Assembly (NCBI GenBank): GCA_946619625.1
Contig: CAMOMF010000089.1
Span: 1-18,451, forward strand
DNA: 18,451 nucleotides
Origin: an uncultured Bacteroidales bacterium
GTDB taxonomy: Bacteria > Bacteroidota > Bacteroidia > Bacteroidales > Paludibacteraceae
Reading direction: 5' to 3'
Numbering within the stretch: the first letter of the stretch is position 1; each line of letters opens with the position of its first letter. Position numbers and translations under genes: made by a program. The notes beneath the pieces are model-generated. The model ran no database searches. It was not told the DNA's origin and was given only the letters and a program-made list of their open reading frames with translations. Positions 5,947 through 13,305 of the stretch are shown in pieces.

Positions 5947-6792
5947 ATGATACTAATAGCAGACAGTGGAAGCACTAAGACACATTGGTGCTTGATGGCC
6001 GGGAACGGTCAGAGTTCAGAATTCTTTACCGATGGTATCAATCCGTTTTTTCAGACGTCGGATGCCATGAAAAACAGTATTTCCAATCAACTTCTTCCGC
6101 AGTTGGCTCACTTGATGTGGGTAGGTCCGATAGAGGCGGTGTATTTCTACGGTGCGGGATGCACGGCAGAAAAGGCTCCGTATGTAGAGGACGCTATCCG
6201 CGGATGCTTCAAGAAAGCGAAAGAAGTGGTGGTTCAGAGCGACATGGTAGGTGCGGCTATCAGTTTGGTAGGCAAGGGCGCCGGTGTGGCGTGCATCTTG
6301 GGAACGGGTGCGAACAGTTGCTATTTTGAGAATGGTGAGATAGTGAAGAACGTGCCTGCGTTAGGGTTTATTCTGGGCGATGAAGGCTCGGGTGCAGTGT
6401 TAGGCAAGCGTTTGGTGTCGGACCTGCTGAAGAATCAATTGTCGGATGAACTGAAGGAGAAGTTCTTGTCAGAGTACAATACGAGTGCGGCGGAAATAAT
6501 TGAGAACGTGTATCGTAAACCGTTCCCGAACAGGTACTTGGCTCAGTTCTCGAAGTTCTGCTCGGCAAACATTGACAATCCATTAATCTATCAGTTGGTT
6601 TACGACCATTTTGCGTATTTCGTAAAGCGTATTCTTCCCCAGTACCCGAAAGTGCCGGTAGGTTTTGTAGGCTCGGTGGCATACTACTACAAGGATATTC
6701 TTGCCAAAGTGATGAAAGACAACGGCTTTGAACTGGGCAAGATTCTGCAAAGTCCCATGGAGGGAATGAAAGAGTACTATGCCAATTTGTAA
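5947..6792 (+). CDS. murK: BadF/BadG/BcrA/BcrD-family amino-sugar kinase, likely MurNAc/GlcNAc kinase (MurK-like)
   Basis: 281 residues, cytoplasmic, ASKHA fold. ADSGSTKTH (5-13) is the phosphate-1 loop, Asp99 in VQSDMVGAA is the likely catalytic base, ILGTGANS (117-124) is phosphate 2, and GFILGDEGSG (140-149) and GFVGSVAYYY near 219-228 complete the family pattern. Relatives include eukaryotic-type GlcNAc kinases and MurK of Clostridium and Tannerella, which phosphorylate MurNAc and GlcNAc at O6. The gene is followed after 31 bp by murQ, whose substrate is MurNAc-6-phosphate, so the MurK role is preferred over plain NagK. It has its own promoter with a 73-nt leader. Motifs seen; MurNAc specificity inferred from the neighbour. 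Confidence 0.85.
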   Translation: MILIADSGSTKTHWCLMAGNGQSSEFFTDGINPFFQTSDAMKNSISNQLLPQLAHLMWVGPIEAVYFYGAGCTAEKAPYVEDAIRGCFKKAKEVVVQSDMVGAAISLVGKGAGVACILGTGANSCYFENGEIVKNVPALGFILGDEGSGAVLGKRLVSDLLKNQLSDELKEKFLSEYNTSAAEIIENVYRKPFPNRYLAQFSKFCSANIDNPLIYQLVYDHFAYFVKRILPQYPKVPVGFVGSVAYYYKDILAKVMKDNGFELGKILQSPMEGMKEYYANL

Positions 6793-6810
6793 ATTAGTCA
6801 ATTTGTAAAT
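6783..6810. repeat. 12-bp direct repeat spanning the murK stop
   Basis: CAATTTGTAAAT occurs at 6783-6794 and 6799-6810, a period of 16. The first copy holds the stop codon of the kinase, and the second repeats TAA in another frame. It is probably a slippage duplication. Confidence 0.6.
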
Positions 6811-6823
6811 CTGATATAATATC

Positions 6824-7639
6824 ATGTTTTCAAAGATAACAGAACAAGCGTCTTTGCATGACGATTTGGACAAGAAGTCAGTGGAGGAACTGCTGATAGA
6901 AATGAATGAAGAGGATCAGAAAGTGCCTCTTGCGGTGAAGGCAGCCATTCCGCAGATAACCAAGTTGGTGGAACAGATTGTTCCGCGCATGAAGAAAGGC
7001 GGGCGTATATTCTATATGGGCGCGGGAACCAGCGGCCGTTTGGGTGTGCTGGATGCGTCGGAAATACCGCCTACTTTTGGTATGCCGCCCACTTTTGTAG
7101 TGGGTCTGATAGCGGGTGGTGACACGGCTTTGCGTAATCCTGTGGAGAAAGCGGAGGACGACCCTGAGAAGAGTTGGAAAGAGTTGCAGGAGCACGGGGT
7201 CAACAAGTTGGACACTGTGATAGGAATAGCGGCATCGGGGACGACTCCGTATGTGATAGGTGCGTTGCGCCATGCCCGTGAGAACGGCATCCTGACGGCA
7301 AGTATCTCGATGAACCCAGACGCTCCGGTTTCGAAGGAGGCGGATATTGCCATTGAGGCGATAGTGGGTCCTGAGTTTGTGACAGGTTCGACCCGCCTGA
7401 AGAGCGGTACTGCGCAGAAACTAATCTGCAACATGATAACCACGACCACGATGATCAAAATGGGTCGCGTGCAAGGCAACAAGATGGTAAACATGCAGTT
7501 GTCGAATGCCAAGTTGGTGGACCGCGGAACCCGTATGATAGTGGAAGAACTGGGGTTGGAGTACGAGCAGGCCAAGCACCTGTTGCTGCTGCATGGCAGT
7601 GTGAAGAAAGCCGTGGATGCGTACAAGGAGGAACACTGA
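6824..7639 (+). CDS. murQ: N-acetylmuramic acid 6-phosphate etherase
   Basis: 271 residues, SIS-domain fold, cytoplasmic. It cleaves the lactyl ether of MurNAc-6-phosphate, giving GlcNAc-6-phosphate and D-lactate, the committed step of MurNAc catabolism. The signature YMGAGTSGRLGVLDASE (64-80) and the STRLKSGTAQKL region (189-200) are diagnostic. Glu80 and Glu111 lie 31 residues apart, as do the catalytic pair Glu83/Glu114 of E. coli MurQ. It is somewhat shorter than the E. coli enzyme (about 298 residues) and ends soon after the C-terminal helices, which still look complete. Probably co-transcribed with the kinase 31 bp upstream. No terminator is evident after it. This is the most specific functional marker in the window. 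Confidence 0.95.
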   Translation: MFSKITEQASLHDDLDKKSVEELLIEMNEEDQKVPLAVKAAIPQITKLVEQIVPRMKKGGRIFYMGAGTSGRLGVLDASEIPPTFGMPPTFVVGLIAGGDTALRNPVEKAEDDPEKSWKELQEHGVNKLDTVIGIAASGTTPYVIGALRHARENGILTASISMNPDAPVSKEADIAIEAIVGPEFVTGSTRLKSGTAQKLICNMITTTTMIKMGRVQGNKMVNMQLSNAKLVDRGTRMIVEELGLEYEQAKHLLLLHGSVKKAVDAYKEEH

Positions 7640-7799
7640 GACAATAGGGAGACTGAATTATCGGGTGCACATGGTTGACAAAAGATAATCGGGAGAGGTT
7701 ATGAGGAGAGTATGGAGCTCCCCTCACCAGGTAGCGATAAAAGTGTTTTCGGGCACTAATGAAGTATATTACATAGTATAATATAGTATTTGTGCGTTC

Positions 7800-7931
7800 G
7801 AAGACGGAAAAATGACCCGAAAAAGCGTTGGAAATGTATGTATGAAGGCAGAAAAATGGCCTGAAAAAGTGCAGGGAAAACGTGTTTGAGGGAGGAAGTG
7901 TGGCCTGATAAAGCGCGGGGAGAGCGAGAAA
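7800..7931. repeat. Three imperfect 44-bp tandem repeats
   Basis: Units at 7800-7843, 7844-7887 and 7888-7931 are contiguous and equal in length. Hand alignment gives 31/44 identity for unit 1 with 2 and 29/44 for unit 2 with 3. The shared core is around ATGRCCYGAAAAAGYG. They end 66 bp before the -33 element of the SusC promoter. 44 bp equals four helical turns of 11 bp. Confidence 0.65.
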
Positions 7932-7973
7932 ATAAGGGGGAAAAGGGACTAAGAAAGGCGAGAAAATGCGAAA

Positions 7974-7989
7974 TATGTTGTATAACATA
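7974..7989. promoter_or_regulatory. Inverted repeat upstream of the SusC promoter, candidate operator
   Basis: TATGTT-GTAT-AACATA has perfect 6-bp arms and a 4-bp spacer. It ends 8 bp before the -33 TTTG, a position typical of an activator site. No cognate regulator is encoded nearby. Confidence 0.4.
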
Positions 7990-7997
7990 CGGAAAAA

Positions 7998-8029
7998 TTT
8001 GGTTTTTGACGTTTTTTTTAGTAACTTTG
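7998..8029 (+). promoter_or_regulatory. Promoter of the SusC/SusD operon
   Basis: TTTG (7998-8001), 20 bp, TAACTTTG (8022-8029). The following CACCG is identical to the sequence after the glycosyltransferase promoter. Predicted start near 8035, leaving a leader of about 217 nt. Confidence 0.8.
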
Positions 8030-8033
8030 CACC

Positions 8034-8082
8034 GTTTTTCATACGAGTGTGTGCGCGTGCATGAAACATTTGTTTGAAAAAC
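8034..8082 (+). other. 5'-terminal stem-loop of the SusC operon mRNA
   Basis: GTTTTTCA (8034-8041) pairs perfectly with TGAAAAAC (8075-8082) across a 33-nt loop containing short inner complementarity (TGC/GCA). It sits at the predicted 5' end, as in the glycosyltransferase leader. Confidence 0.45.
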
Positions 8083-8118
8083 AACCTGATAGGGGAAATC
8101 GGCGAGTTGAGGAACAAG

Positions 8119-8173
8119 TCAGTTTCCGTGCAGGTTTCTGGAAATGTAGTATCAGTTTCCATGCCGGTTTCTG
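8119..8173 (+). repeat. 22-nt direct repeat in the SusC leader, 33-nt period
   Basis: Copies at 8119-8140 and 8152-8173 match at 20 of 22 positions, each with the layout TCAGTTTCC-n-TGC-GGTTTCTG. The copies start 33 nt apart. The region can be written as five consecutive 11-mers of which the third is diverged. Confidence 0.75.
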
Positions 8174-8252
8174 CAAGAGCAGGAGCACATAAGCAGGGAA
8201 AATCCCTGTGAAAGAAGAAAAAGAACAAACTAAAAACTTTAAATACTAAGTC

Positions 8253-11200
8253 ATGAGGAAAGTATTACTGCTGATTGCCGGTATATTGGTGAGCGTCCTT
8301 AGTAGGGCGTCGATAACCGTGTCAGGTGTAGTTACTTCTCAGGAAGACGGCGAGCCGGTAATAGGTGCGTCGGTTCTTGAGAAGGGGACGAGCAACGGTA
8401 CGATAACTGACTTCGACGGGCGATACACCATAACGGTGGAAGACAATGCTACGCTGGAAATCAGTTACGTCGGAATGAAAACGAAGACCTTCAAGGTGAG
8501 TGGTAAACAGCACGATGTGGTGCTGTCCACGGATGCCATTGCCGTTCAGGAGGTGGTAGTGACCGCGATGGGTGTGGTTCAGGAGAAGAAACGAATGAAC
8601 TTTGCCGTTCAGAACATTTCGTCGGAAAATCTGACGGAGAGTCACAGCGCCAACTTTGTGAACGCATTGCAAGGCAAAGTGGCGGGTTTGAGCGTGACAA
8701 CGGGTTCGGGTTCGCCTAATGCGGGGAGTCAGATTATCGTTCGCGGTATAGCGTCCATCAACACCTCGCAGAACAATGAGCCGTTGTTCATTATGGACGG
8801 TATGCCTATCAGCGGCGGCGGTACTGCTGCGGCAGATATCAACCCGACGGATATAGAGAGTGTGACGGCGCTGAAACGCGCAGGAGCAGCAGCTTTGTAT
8901 GGTCAGGACGCAGCCAATGGTGTGATTATGATTACGACCAAACAGGGTCAGGTAGGCAAGGTGCAGGTGAAAGCCAGTGGCAGTTGGCAGTGGGACACCC
9001 CGACGCGTGTGCCGGAGTTGCAACACACGTATGCCCCTGGTTCGCAGGGCTTCTATCGTGAGAAGACGAGCGGCGGCTGGGGTCCGATGTTGAATCCGGG
9101 CGAGCAGACCTATGACAATATCGGAAACTTCCTGAAGACGGGCTTCTACCACAAGTATGATTTCTCGGTGAACGGCGGTACGGACAAGTTCACGGCGTAT
9201 GCCTCGTTCAACTGGAGCAAGGCTGACGGTGTTGTTCCTGAGGACTACAAGCAGAAGTTCGGCGGTTTGATTAAAGCCAGTTTCACTCCTGCCAAGTGGG
9301 TGACGATGAGTGTAGGTATCAACTTTACCGACACGAAGAGCCGTTCCACTTCGGGCGTGACGAGTGCATATGCATGGCCAATTACGGACGATATCACCAA
9401 ATATGAAGAGGCGAACGGCTATCCGCGCTTCCTGTACCTGGCGGATTCGAAGAAATATAACTCGACGTACAGTCCGTTGTACTCGATTTATCATGACAAC
9501 GGCACGGCGCGTAGTATGCGTAATGTGATCAACGGCAGCGTGACTTTCAAGCCGGTGAAGAACCTGCAGATAGTGGGTCGTGTAAGCTATGATACGAGTT
9601 CGAGTACTTCGGAGAGTTACCGTGTACCGCGCTGGGACGACAGTTACGTGATAGACGTAGTGCCCAAGCCTGCAGAGGACGCGAGTGCCGCAGAGTTGGC
9701 CGCCTACCAGCAGTACATAGACTACATGACCAACGAGTATCCATATAACACGGTGCTGACGAGTGACGATATTACGAATATGAGCAAGTCGGACTTGGGT
9801 TCGTTCAGTGCTTCATCGGGTCGCAGCCAATTGTTTACCGCGGGCGCGAACGTAAGTTATAAGGTAGAGTTACCTAAGGATTTTTCTATTGACCTGATGG
9901 CAGGTACGGAAATGAAGATCCGTCAGGGTTTCTCGATGAGCAACTATGGTGTGGACTTCATTATTCCGGGCACGTACAGCCTTGCGAACACCAACCCGAA
10001 CGAAGTGTATTTGGCAGATCGTACCGCCAGCCACTCGGGCAAGCGTACGTTTGGTTACTTCGGTGAAATCCGTGGCGATTACAAGGGCTTGGCGTCCATC
10101 TCGGTGACGGGTCGTTGGGACTGGTCGTCCACCATCAACAAGAACCCATTCTTCTATCCGTCCGTGACGGCGGGTGTGACCCTGAGTGAGTTGATTCCGG
10201 GGTTGAATGACACGAAGAAGAACTGGTTCAGTTATTGGAAGATTCGCGGTAACTACGCGGTTGTAGGTAAGGACGCCCCCGCGTACCTGTATGACCGCCG
10301 CTACAAGCAGTTCGGTACATATCCTGACGGCGGTTACGGAATCGATCCGACGGCATCTTCGGCATCGCTGGAGTTGGCACCTGAGATGTCGTATTCGTGG
10401 GAGGTGGGTACGGATATCCGTTTCTTCGACAACAGAACGCGTTTGGACGTAGCCTACTACAGCACGAAAGTGGACAACCAGATAGTGACGGTGCGCGTGT
10501 CGCCGTCATCGGGTTACATCCTGCAGACCCGCAACGAGGGTGCCATCCGCAACCAGGGTGTCGAGTTTACGCTGGACCAAGATATTATCCGTAAGAAGAA
10601 TTTCACCTGGACGATGGGCTTGAACTTCGGTTTGAACCGCGGTACAGTAGTGAGTCTGCCGGAGAGCGTGAGTGAGATTACCGGTGTTCAGTACGGCGAT
10701 GTGTTCACTTCAGCCTATATGGGCGGAAGTACCACGGCTTTGACCGGTAAGGACTATCTGCGTAATTCAGATGGTCAGGTTATCGTTGACGAGCACGGCT
10801 ATCCGAAGATTGATCCGAACAAGAACATCATGATAGGTAACCGTGAGGCGAAGTTCAATATGGGCTTGTCGAGCAACATGAGCGTGTATGGCGTTCAGTT
10901 CGGTTTCCTGTTTGACGGTCGTTATGGCGGTGATGTGCTGAACGTGACGGGCAGAAACCTTATCTCGAACGGTAACAGCAAGATGCTGGAGCAGTACCGT
11001 GGCCGCCAGGTGGTTTTCAAGGGTGTGACGGAGCAGAAAGATGCCGAGGGTAATGTTTATTACGAGCCTAATACCAGTCCTATTACGCTGGACTACACGA
11101 CTATTATCAACTATTTCTATCAGGTTTCGACCAACTTCATCGAGGACGGCTCGTATATCCGTTTGAGTTACGTGACGCTGGGCTACGATTTCTGCAAACT

Positions 11201-11405
11201 GCCATTCATGCAAAAGCAGAAAGTGCTGAAAGACCTGAAACTGAACTTTACCTGCAACAACGTGTTCCTGTTGACCAAGTACACCGGCACCGACCCTGTG
11301 TGCAACGCCTCGGTATCGGCTAACGGTACAGGTTCGGCAGGTATTGATAATAGTCCTATTCCGAACACACGAAGCTATAACATCAGCCTTTCGGCTACAT
11401 TCTAA
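8253..11405 (+). CDS. SusC/RagA-family TonB-dependent outer-membrane transporter
   Basis: 1050 residues, the usual SusC length. It forms the outer-membrane barrel that imports oligosaccharides together with its SusD partner, powered by TonB. A signal peptide covers residues 1 to about 20. A carboxypeptidase-D-regulatory-like domain follows (about 21-97: GVVTSQEDGEPVIGAS, then ITDFDGRYTI and ISYVGM), then the TonB-box-like EVVVTAMG (100-107). The plug (about 115-230) has ALQGKVAGLSV, IIVRG and the SusC hallmark LYGQDAANGVIMITTK. The rest is beta-barrel ending in YNISLSATF with a terminal Phe. There is no STN domain, so it should not signal to an anti-sigma factor. It is first in a five-gene operon; SusD starts 18 bp after its stop. 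Peptidoglycan-derived glycans as substrate are inferred from murQ and GHL10 nearby. Confidence 0.95.
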   Translation: MRKVLLLIAGILVSVLSRASITVSGVVTSQEDGEPVIGASVLEKGTSNGTITDFDGRYTITVEDNATLEISYVGMKTKTFKVSGKQHDVVLSTDAIAVQEVVVTAMGVVQEKKRMNFAVQNISSENLTESHSANFVNALQGKVAGLSVTTGSGSPNAGSQIIVRGIASINTSQNNEPLFIMDGMPISGGGTAAADINPTDIESVTALKRAGAAALYGQDAANGVIMITTKQGQVGKVQVKASGSWQWDTPTRVPELQHTYAPGSQGFYREKTSGGWGPMLNPGEQTYDNIGNFLKTGFYHKYDFSVNGGTDKFTAYASFNWSKADGVVPEDYKQKFGGLIKASFTPAKWVTMSVGINFTDTKSRSTSGVTSAYAWPITDDITKYEEANGYPRFLYLADSKKYNSTYSPLYSIYHDNGTARSMRNVINGSVTFKPVKNLQIVGRVSYDTSSSTSESYRVPRWDDSYVIDVVPKPAEDASAAELAAYQQYIDYMTNEYPYNTVLTSDDITNMSKSDLGSFSASSGRSQLFTAGANVSYKVELPKDFSIDLMAGTEMKIRQGFSMSNYGVDFIIPGTYSLANTNPNEVYLADRTASHSGKRTFGYFGEIRGDYKGLASISVTGRWDWSSTINKNPFFYPSVTAGVTLSELIPGLNDTKKNWFSYWKIRGNYAVVGKDAPAYLYDRRYKQFGTYPDGGYGIDPTASSASLELAPEMSYSWEVGTDIRFFDNRTRLDVAYYSTKVDNQIVTVRVSPSSGYILQTRNEGAIRNQGVEFTLDQDIIRKKNFTWTMGLNFGLNRGTVVSLPESVSEITGVQYGDVFTSAYMGGSTTALTGKDYLRNSDGQVIVDEHGYPKIDPNKNIMIGNREAKFNMGLSSNMSVYGVQFGFLFDGRYGGDVLNVTGRNLISNGNSKMLEQYRGRQVVFKGVTEQKDAEGNVYYEPNTSPITLDYTTIINYFYQVSTNFIEDGSYIRLSYVTLGYDFCKLPFMQKQKVLKDLKLNFTCNNVFLLTKYTGTDPVCNASVSANGTGSAGIDNSPIPNTRSYNISLSATF

Positions 11406-11410
11406 ACAAA

Positions 11411-11416
11411 AGGAGG
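11411..11416 (+). promoter_or_regulatory. Shine-Dalgarno AGGAGG that fixes the SusD start
   Basis: A consensus AGGAGG lies 7 nt before the ATG at 11424 and only 1 nt before the ATG at 11418, so 11424 is the likely start. Strong ribosome sites are unusual in Bacteroidetes and in this window; this may raise SusD synthesis relative to SusC. Confidence 0.6.
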
Positions 11417-11423
11417 TATGATT

Positions 11424-13226
11424 ATGAAGAAAGTACTTTATATATTGCCGTTGGTAGCAGGAATGTTGCTGATGACGAGTTGCGATAAATTCCTGGACGT
11501 GAACACCAGTCAGGATGCTGCTATCACAATCACGGTGGACCAGGCTATTCCTACCGCCTGTTTCTATGCCGCACAACTCTGCTACGACCATGCGGAGTAC
11601 GGCGTGTATCTGTCGCAGGCGCTGACCACGGGCGGGAAGAGCCAGACGGGTAGTTATCCATACAGCCAAGGCTGGGAGTTTCTGGGGGTTAACCGTCACC
11701 CGATGTGGCGCCGCCATTTCTATGACCTGGGCGCCAACATCAACAAAATGAACCAGATCGCCACCGAAGCGGGCAACCGTAATGCCGTGCTGATTGGTCG
11801 TACAATCATGTTGGGCTCAACGCTGTTCACTACAGACGCTTTCGGTGACATGCCCCGCTCGCAGGCTTATTTGGCTACATCGCCCAAGTACGACAGCCAG
11901 CAGGAGGTGTATGATTGGATGTTCAGGGAGGCGGATTCGTTGGTGGCGCTGTATGCCGATACCAATTGGACCAAATGCAAGACCAACCTGCCTATATCGA
12001 AAAAGATGGACCGTATCTATGGTGGTGATATCTACAAGTGGGGCTTGTACGCGAAGGCGCTGCGGTGCCGTCTGTGGTTGAGAAAATTGCCCAACTGGGA
12101 CAACACGCCTGCTGTTTGCCAACAGATTGTCACGATGGTGGACGAAGTACTGAACGACCCCGACTGGGAGGAGCCCCTTTACCACTATGACGGCGGCAAG
12201 ACTGAGCAGAATTGCCCGTGGGGACCGTATGCACCGGTCATCAACTCGTGGGAAAGCCGTGGTAATCGTCTGGCATCTTCCATCCCGACTACGTTCTTTG
12301 CACACGCTATCTTGGGGTGCTATGATAACTTTTACCAAGCAACTCGTGGCTACGCCCTTGATCCGCGAGCAGCGCAGATAATGAGTCCCCGTTCTATGAC
12401 GGGTGGTCCGAAACTCATCCGCCACTTGGAGAGTAATATAGGTATGGACAACTCAATGAAGGTGACCTATTATCCTGACTTATTCGGAACAGAGGGTATG
12501 ACCAATCCTTATACGCAGAACAACGGTTATATAGCACTGATTACTACAGAGGAACTGATGTTTATCAAGGCAGAGGCGCAGTATTGGGCAGGCGATATTA
12601 CCGGTGCTTACAATACCACCGTTGAAGCTACCGTTAAGAATATGGAGCGCTACGGCATATATGAAGCTGCTATCGTGAGCAATAATGCGCGCAAGCAGTA
12701 CCGTCGTTTCTTCAATATCAAGTTGTCAGGTGCCGCCGATTTCACCATTGCTGATTTGATGCAACAAAAATATGTGGCTATGTACTTGCAGCCAGAGCAG
12801 TGGACGGACCTGCGTCGCTACAACTATAGTTCGAAGACCAATGGTATCCAATACGACAATACTTATGTATATACTGTGCAGCACGTACATAATGGACGTA
12901 ATGCTACGTTTGCTACCGACTCGGTCAATTTCTCGATGGAGTATTCCCTGCGCCGTCCATATAATCTGTACGAGCCATATTGGTGCAATGCCGATGACTA
13001 TGGTGTGAACGCCGAGTTGTCGCCGAACGCATGGATTAACCGTCTGAATGCAGACACCGAGACCGAGACCAAGTACAACAAAGGTGAGTTGGACCGTATC
13101 GGTTACTACACTACGAACGCTGCTGGCGAGAAAGTGTTGGACTACCGCGTGCTGAAGCGCCGTCTTATCTGGGCGCATAATACCAGCGGAAAGGCTATAT
13201 GCAACGACCCGACTACATGGATGTAA
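11424..13226 (+). CDS. SusD/RagB-family glycan-binding outer-membrane lipoprotein
   Basis: 600 residues from the ATG at 11424; an in-frame ATG two codons upstream is too close to the ribosome site. MKKVLYILPL begins a lipoprotein signal peptide ending LMTSC with Cys20 lipidated. The following DKFLD is acidic, as expected for surface export in Bacteroidetes. SusD proteins form the lid of the SusC barrel and bind the glycan through an all-helical TPR-rich fold. Family traits seen are CDKFLDVN at the mature N terminus, a helix-rich middle, the ITTEELMFIKAEAQYWAG motif around 372-390, and a late LQPEQWTDLRRY segment before the C-terminal loops. It is directly downstream of SusC. It is longer than SusD itself (about 550), as in many relatives. 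Ligand not readable from sequence. Confidence 0.93.
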   Translation: MKKVLYILPLVAGMLLMTSCDKFLDVNTSQDAAITITVDQAIPTACFYAAQLCYDHAEYGVYLSQALTTGGKSQTGSYPYSQGWEFLGVNRHPMWRRHFYDLGANINKMNQIATEAGNRNAVLIGRTIMLGSTLFTTDAFGDMPRSQAYLATSPKYDSQQEVYDWMFREADSLVALYADTNWTKCKTNLPISKKMDRIYGGDIYKWGLYAKALRCRLWLRKLPNWDNTPAVCQQIVTMVDEVLNDPDWEEPLYHYDGGKTEQNCPWGPYAPVINSWESRGNRLASSIPTTFFAHAILGCYDNFYQATRGYALDPRAAQIMSPRSMTGGPKLIRHLESNIGMDNSMKVTYYPDLFGTEGMTNPYTQNNGYIALITTEELMFIKAEAQYWAGDITGAYNTTVEATVKNMERYGIYEAAIVSNNARKQYRRFFNIKLSGAADFTIADLMQQKYVAMYLQPEQWTDLRRYNYSSKTNGIQYDNTYVYTVQHVHNGRNATFATDSVNFSMEYSLRRPYNLYEPYWCNADDYGVNAELSPNAWINRLNADTETETKYNKGELDRIGYYTTNAAGEKVLDYRVLKRRLIWAHNTSGKAICNDPTTWM

Positions 13227-13265
13227 TAAGGGGAAAAGTCAAAATCTGCTATATCACCTTATGTA

Positions 13266-13281
13266 TTATACGCGCGTATAA
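13266..13281. repeat. 16-bp perfect palindrome between SusD and the next lipoprotein gene
   Basis: TTATACGCGCGTATAA is a perfect palindrome with a CGCGCG centre, in a 79-bp gap that has no clear promoter. It could be an operator for an internal promoter, or an RNA hairpin that sets expression between SusCD and the distal genes. Confidence 0.5.
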
Positions 13282-13305
13282 GAATTGCGAATAATGATAA
13301 AAGAT

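Larger units (their letters stand above)
7640..8252. other. Intergenic regulatory region upstream of the SusC/SusD operon
   Basis: 613 bp without a credible gene. It holds, in order, GGAGCTCC and a pair of ATTATC/GATAAT arms with no T-run, so no clear murQ terminator. Then come an AT-rich inverted repeat TATATTA/TAATATA (7765-7785), three 44-bp repeats, an inverted repeat just upstream of the promoter, the promoter, a 5' stem-loop, and a leader with a 22-nt direct repeat. Confidence 0.65.

Noticed and set aside
7640..7760. Intrinsic terminator after murQ
   Set aside because: Complementary arms exist (ATTATC/GATAAT, GGAGCTCC) but no GC-rich stem followed by a T-run.
7800..7931. CRISPR array
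   Set aside because: Adjacent 44-bp repeats without unique spacers, too diverged, no cas genes.
7455..8228. Minus-strand open frame of 257 codons across the end of murQ and the SusC leader
   Set aside because: Overlaps murQ coding sequence and runs through the promoter and repeats; composition is low-complexity.
8322..9494. Minus-strand open frame of 390 codons opposite SusC
   Set aside because: Antisense to the conserved plug region of SusC, rich in Arg/His as expected for a shadow frame, no promoter.
13285..13305. TTG start for the unknown lipoprotein
   Set aside because: Adds residues before a well-formed lipoprotein signal; the ATG at 13306 has the same AAAGAT context as the next gene.
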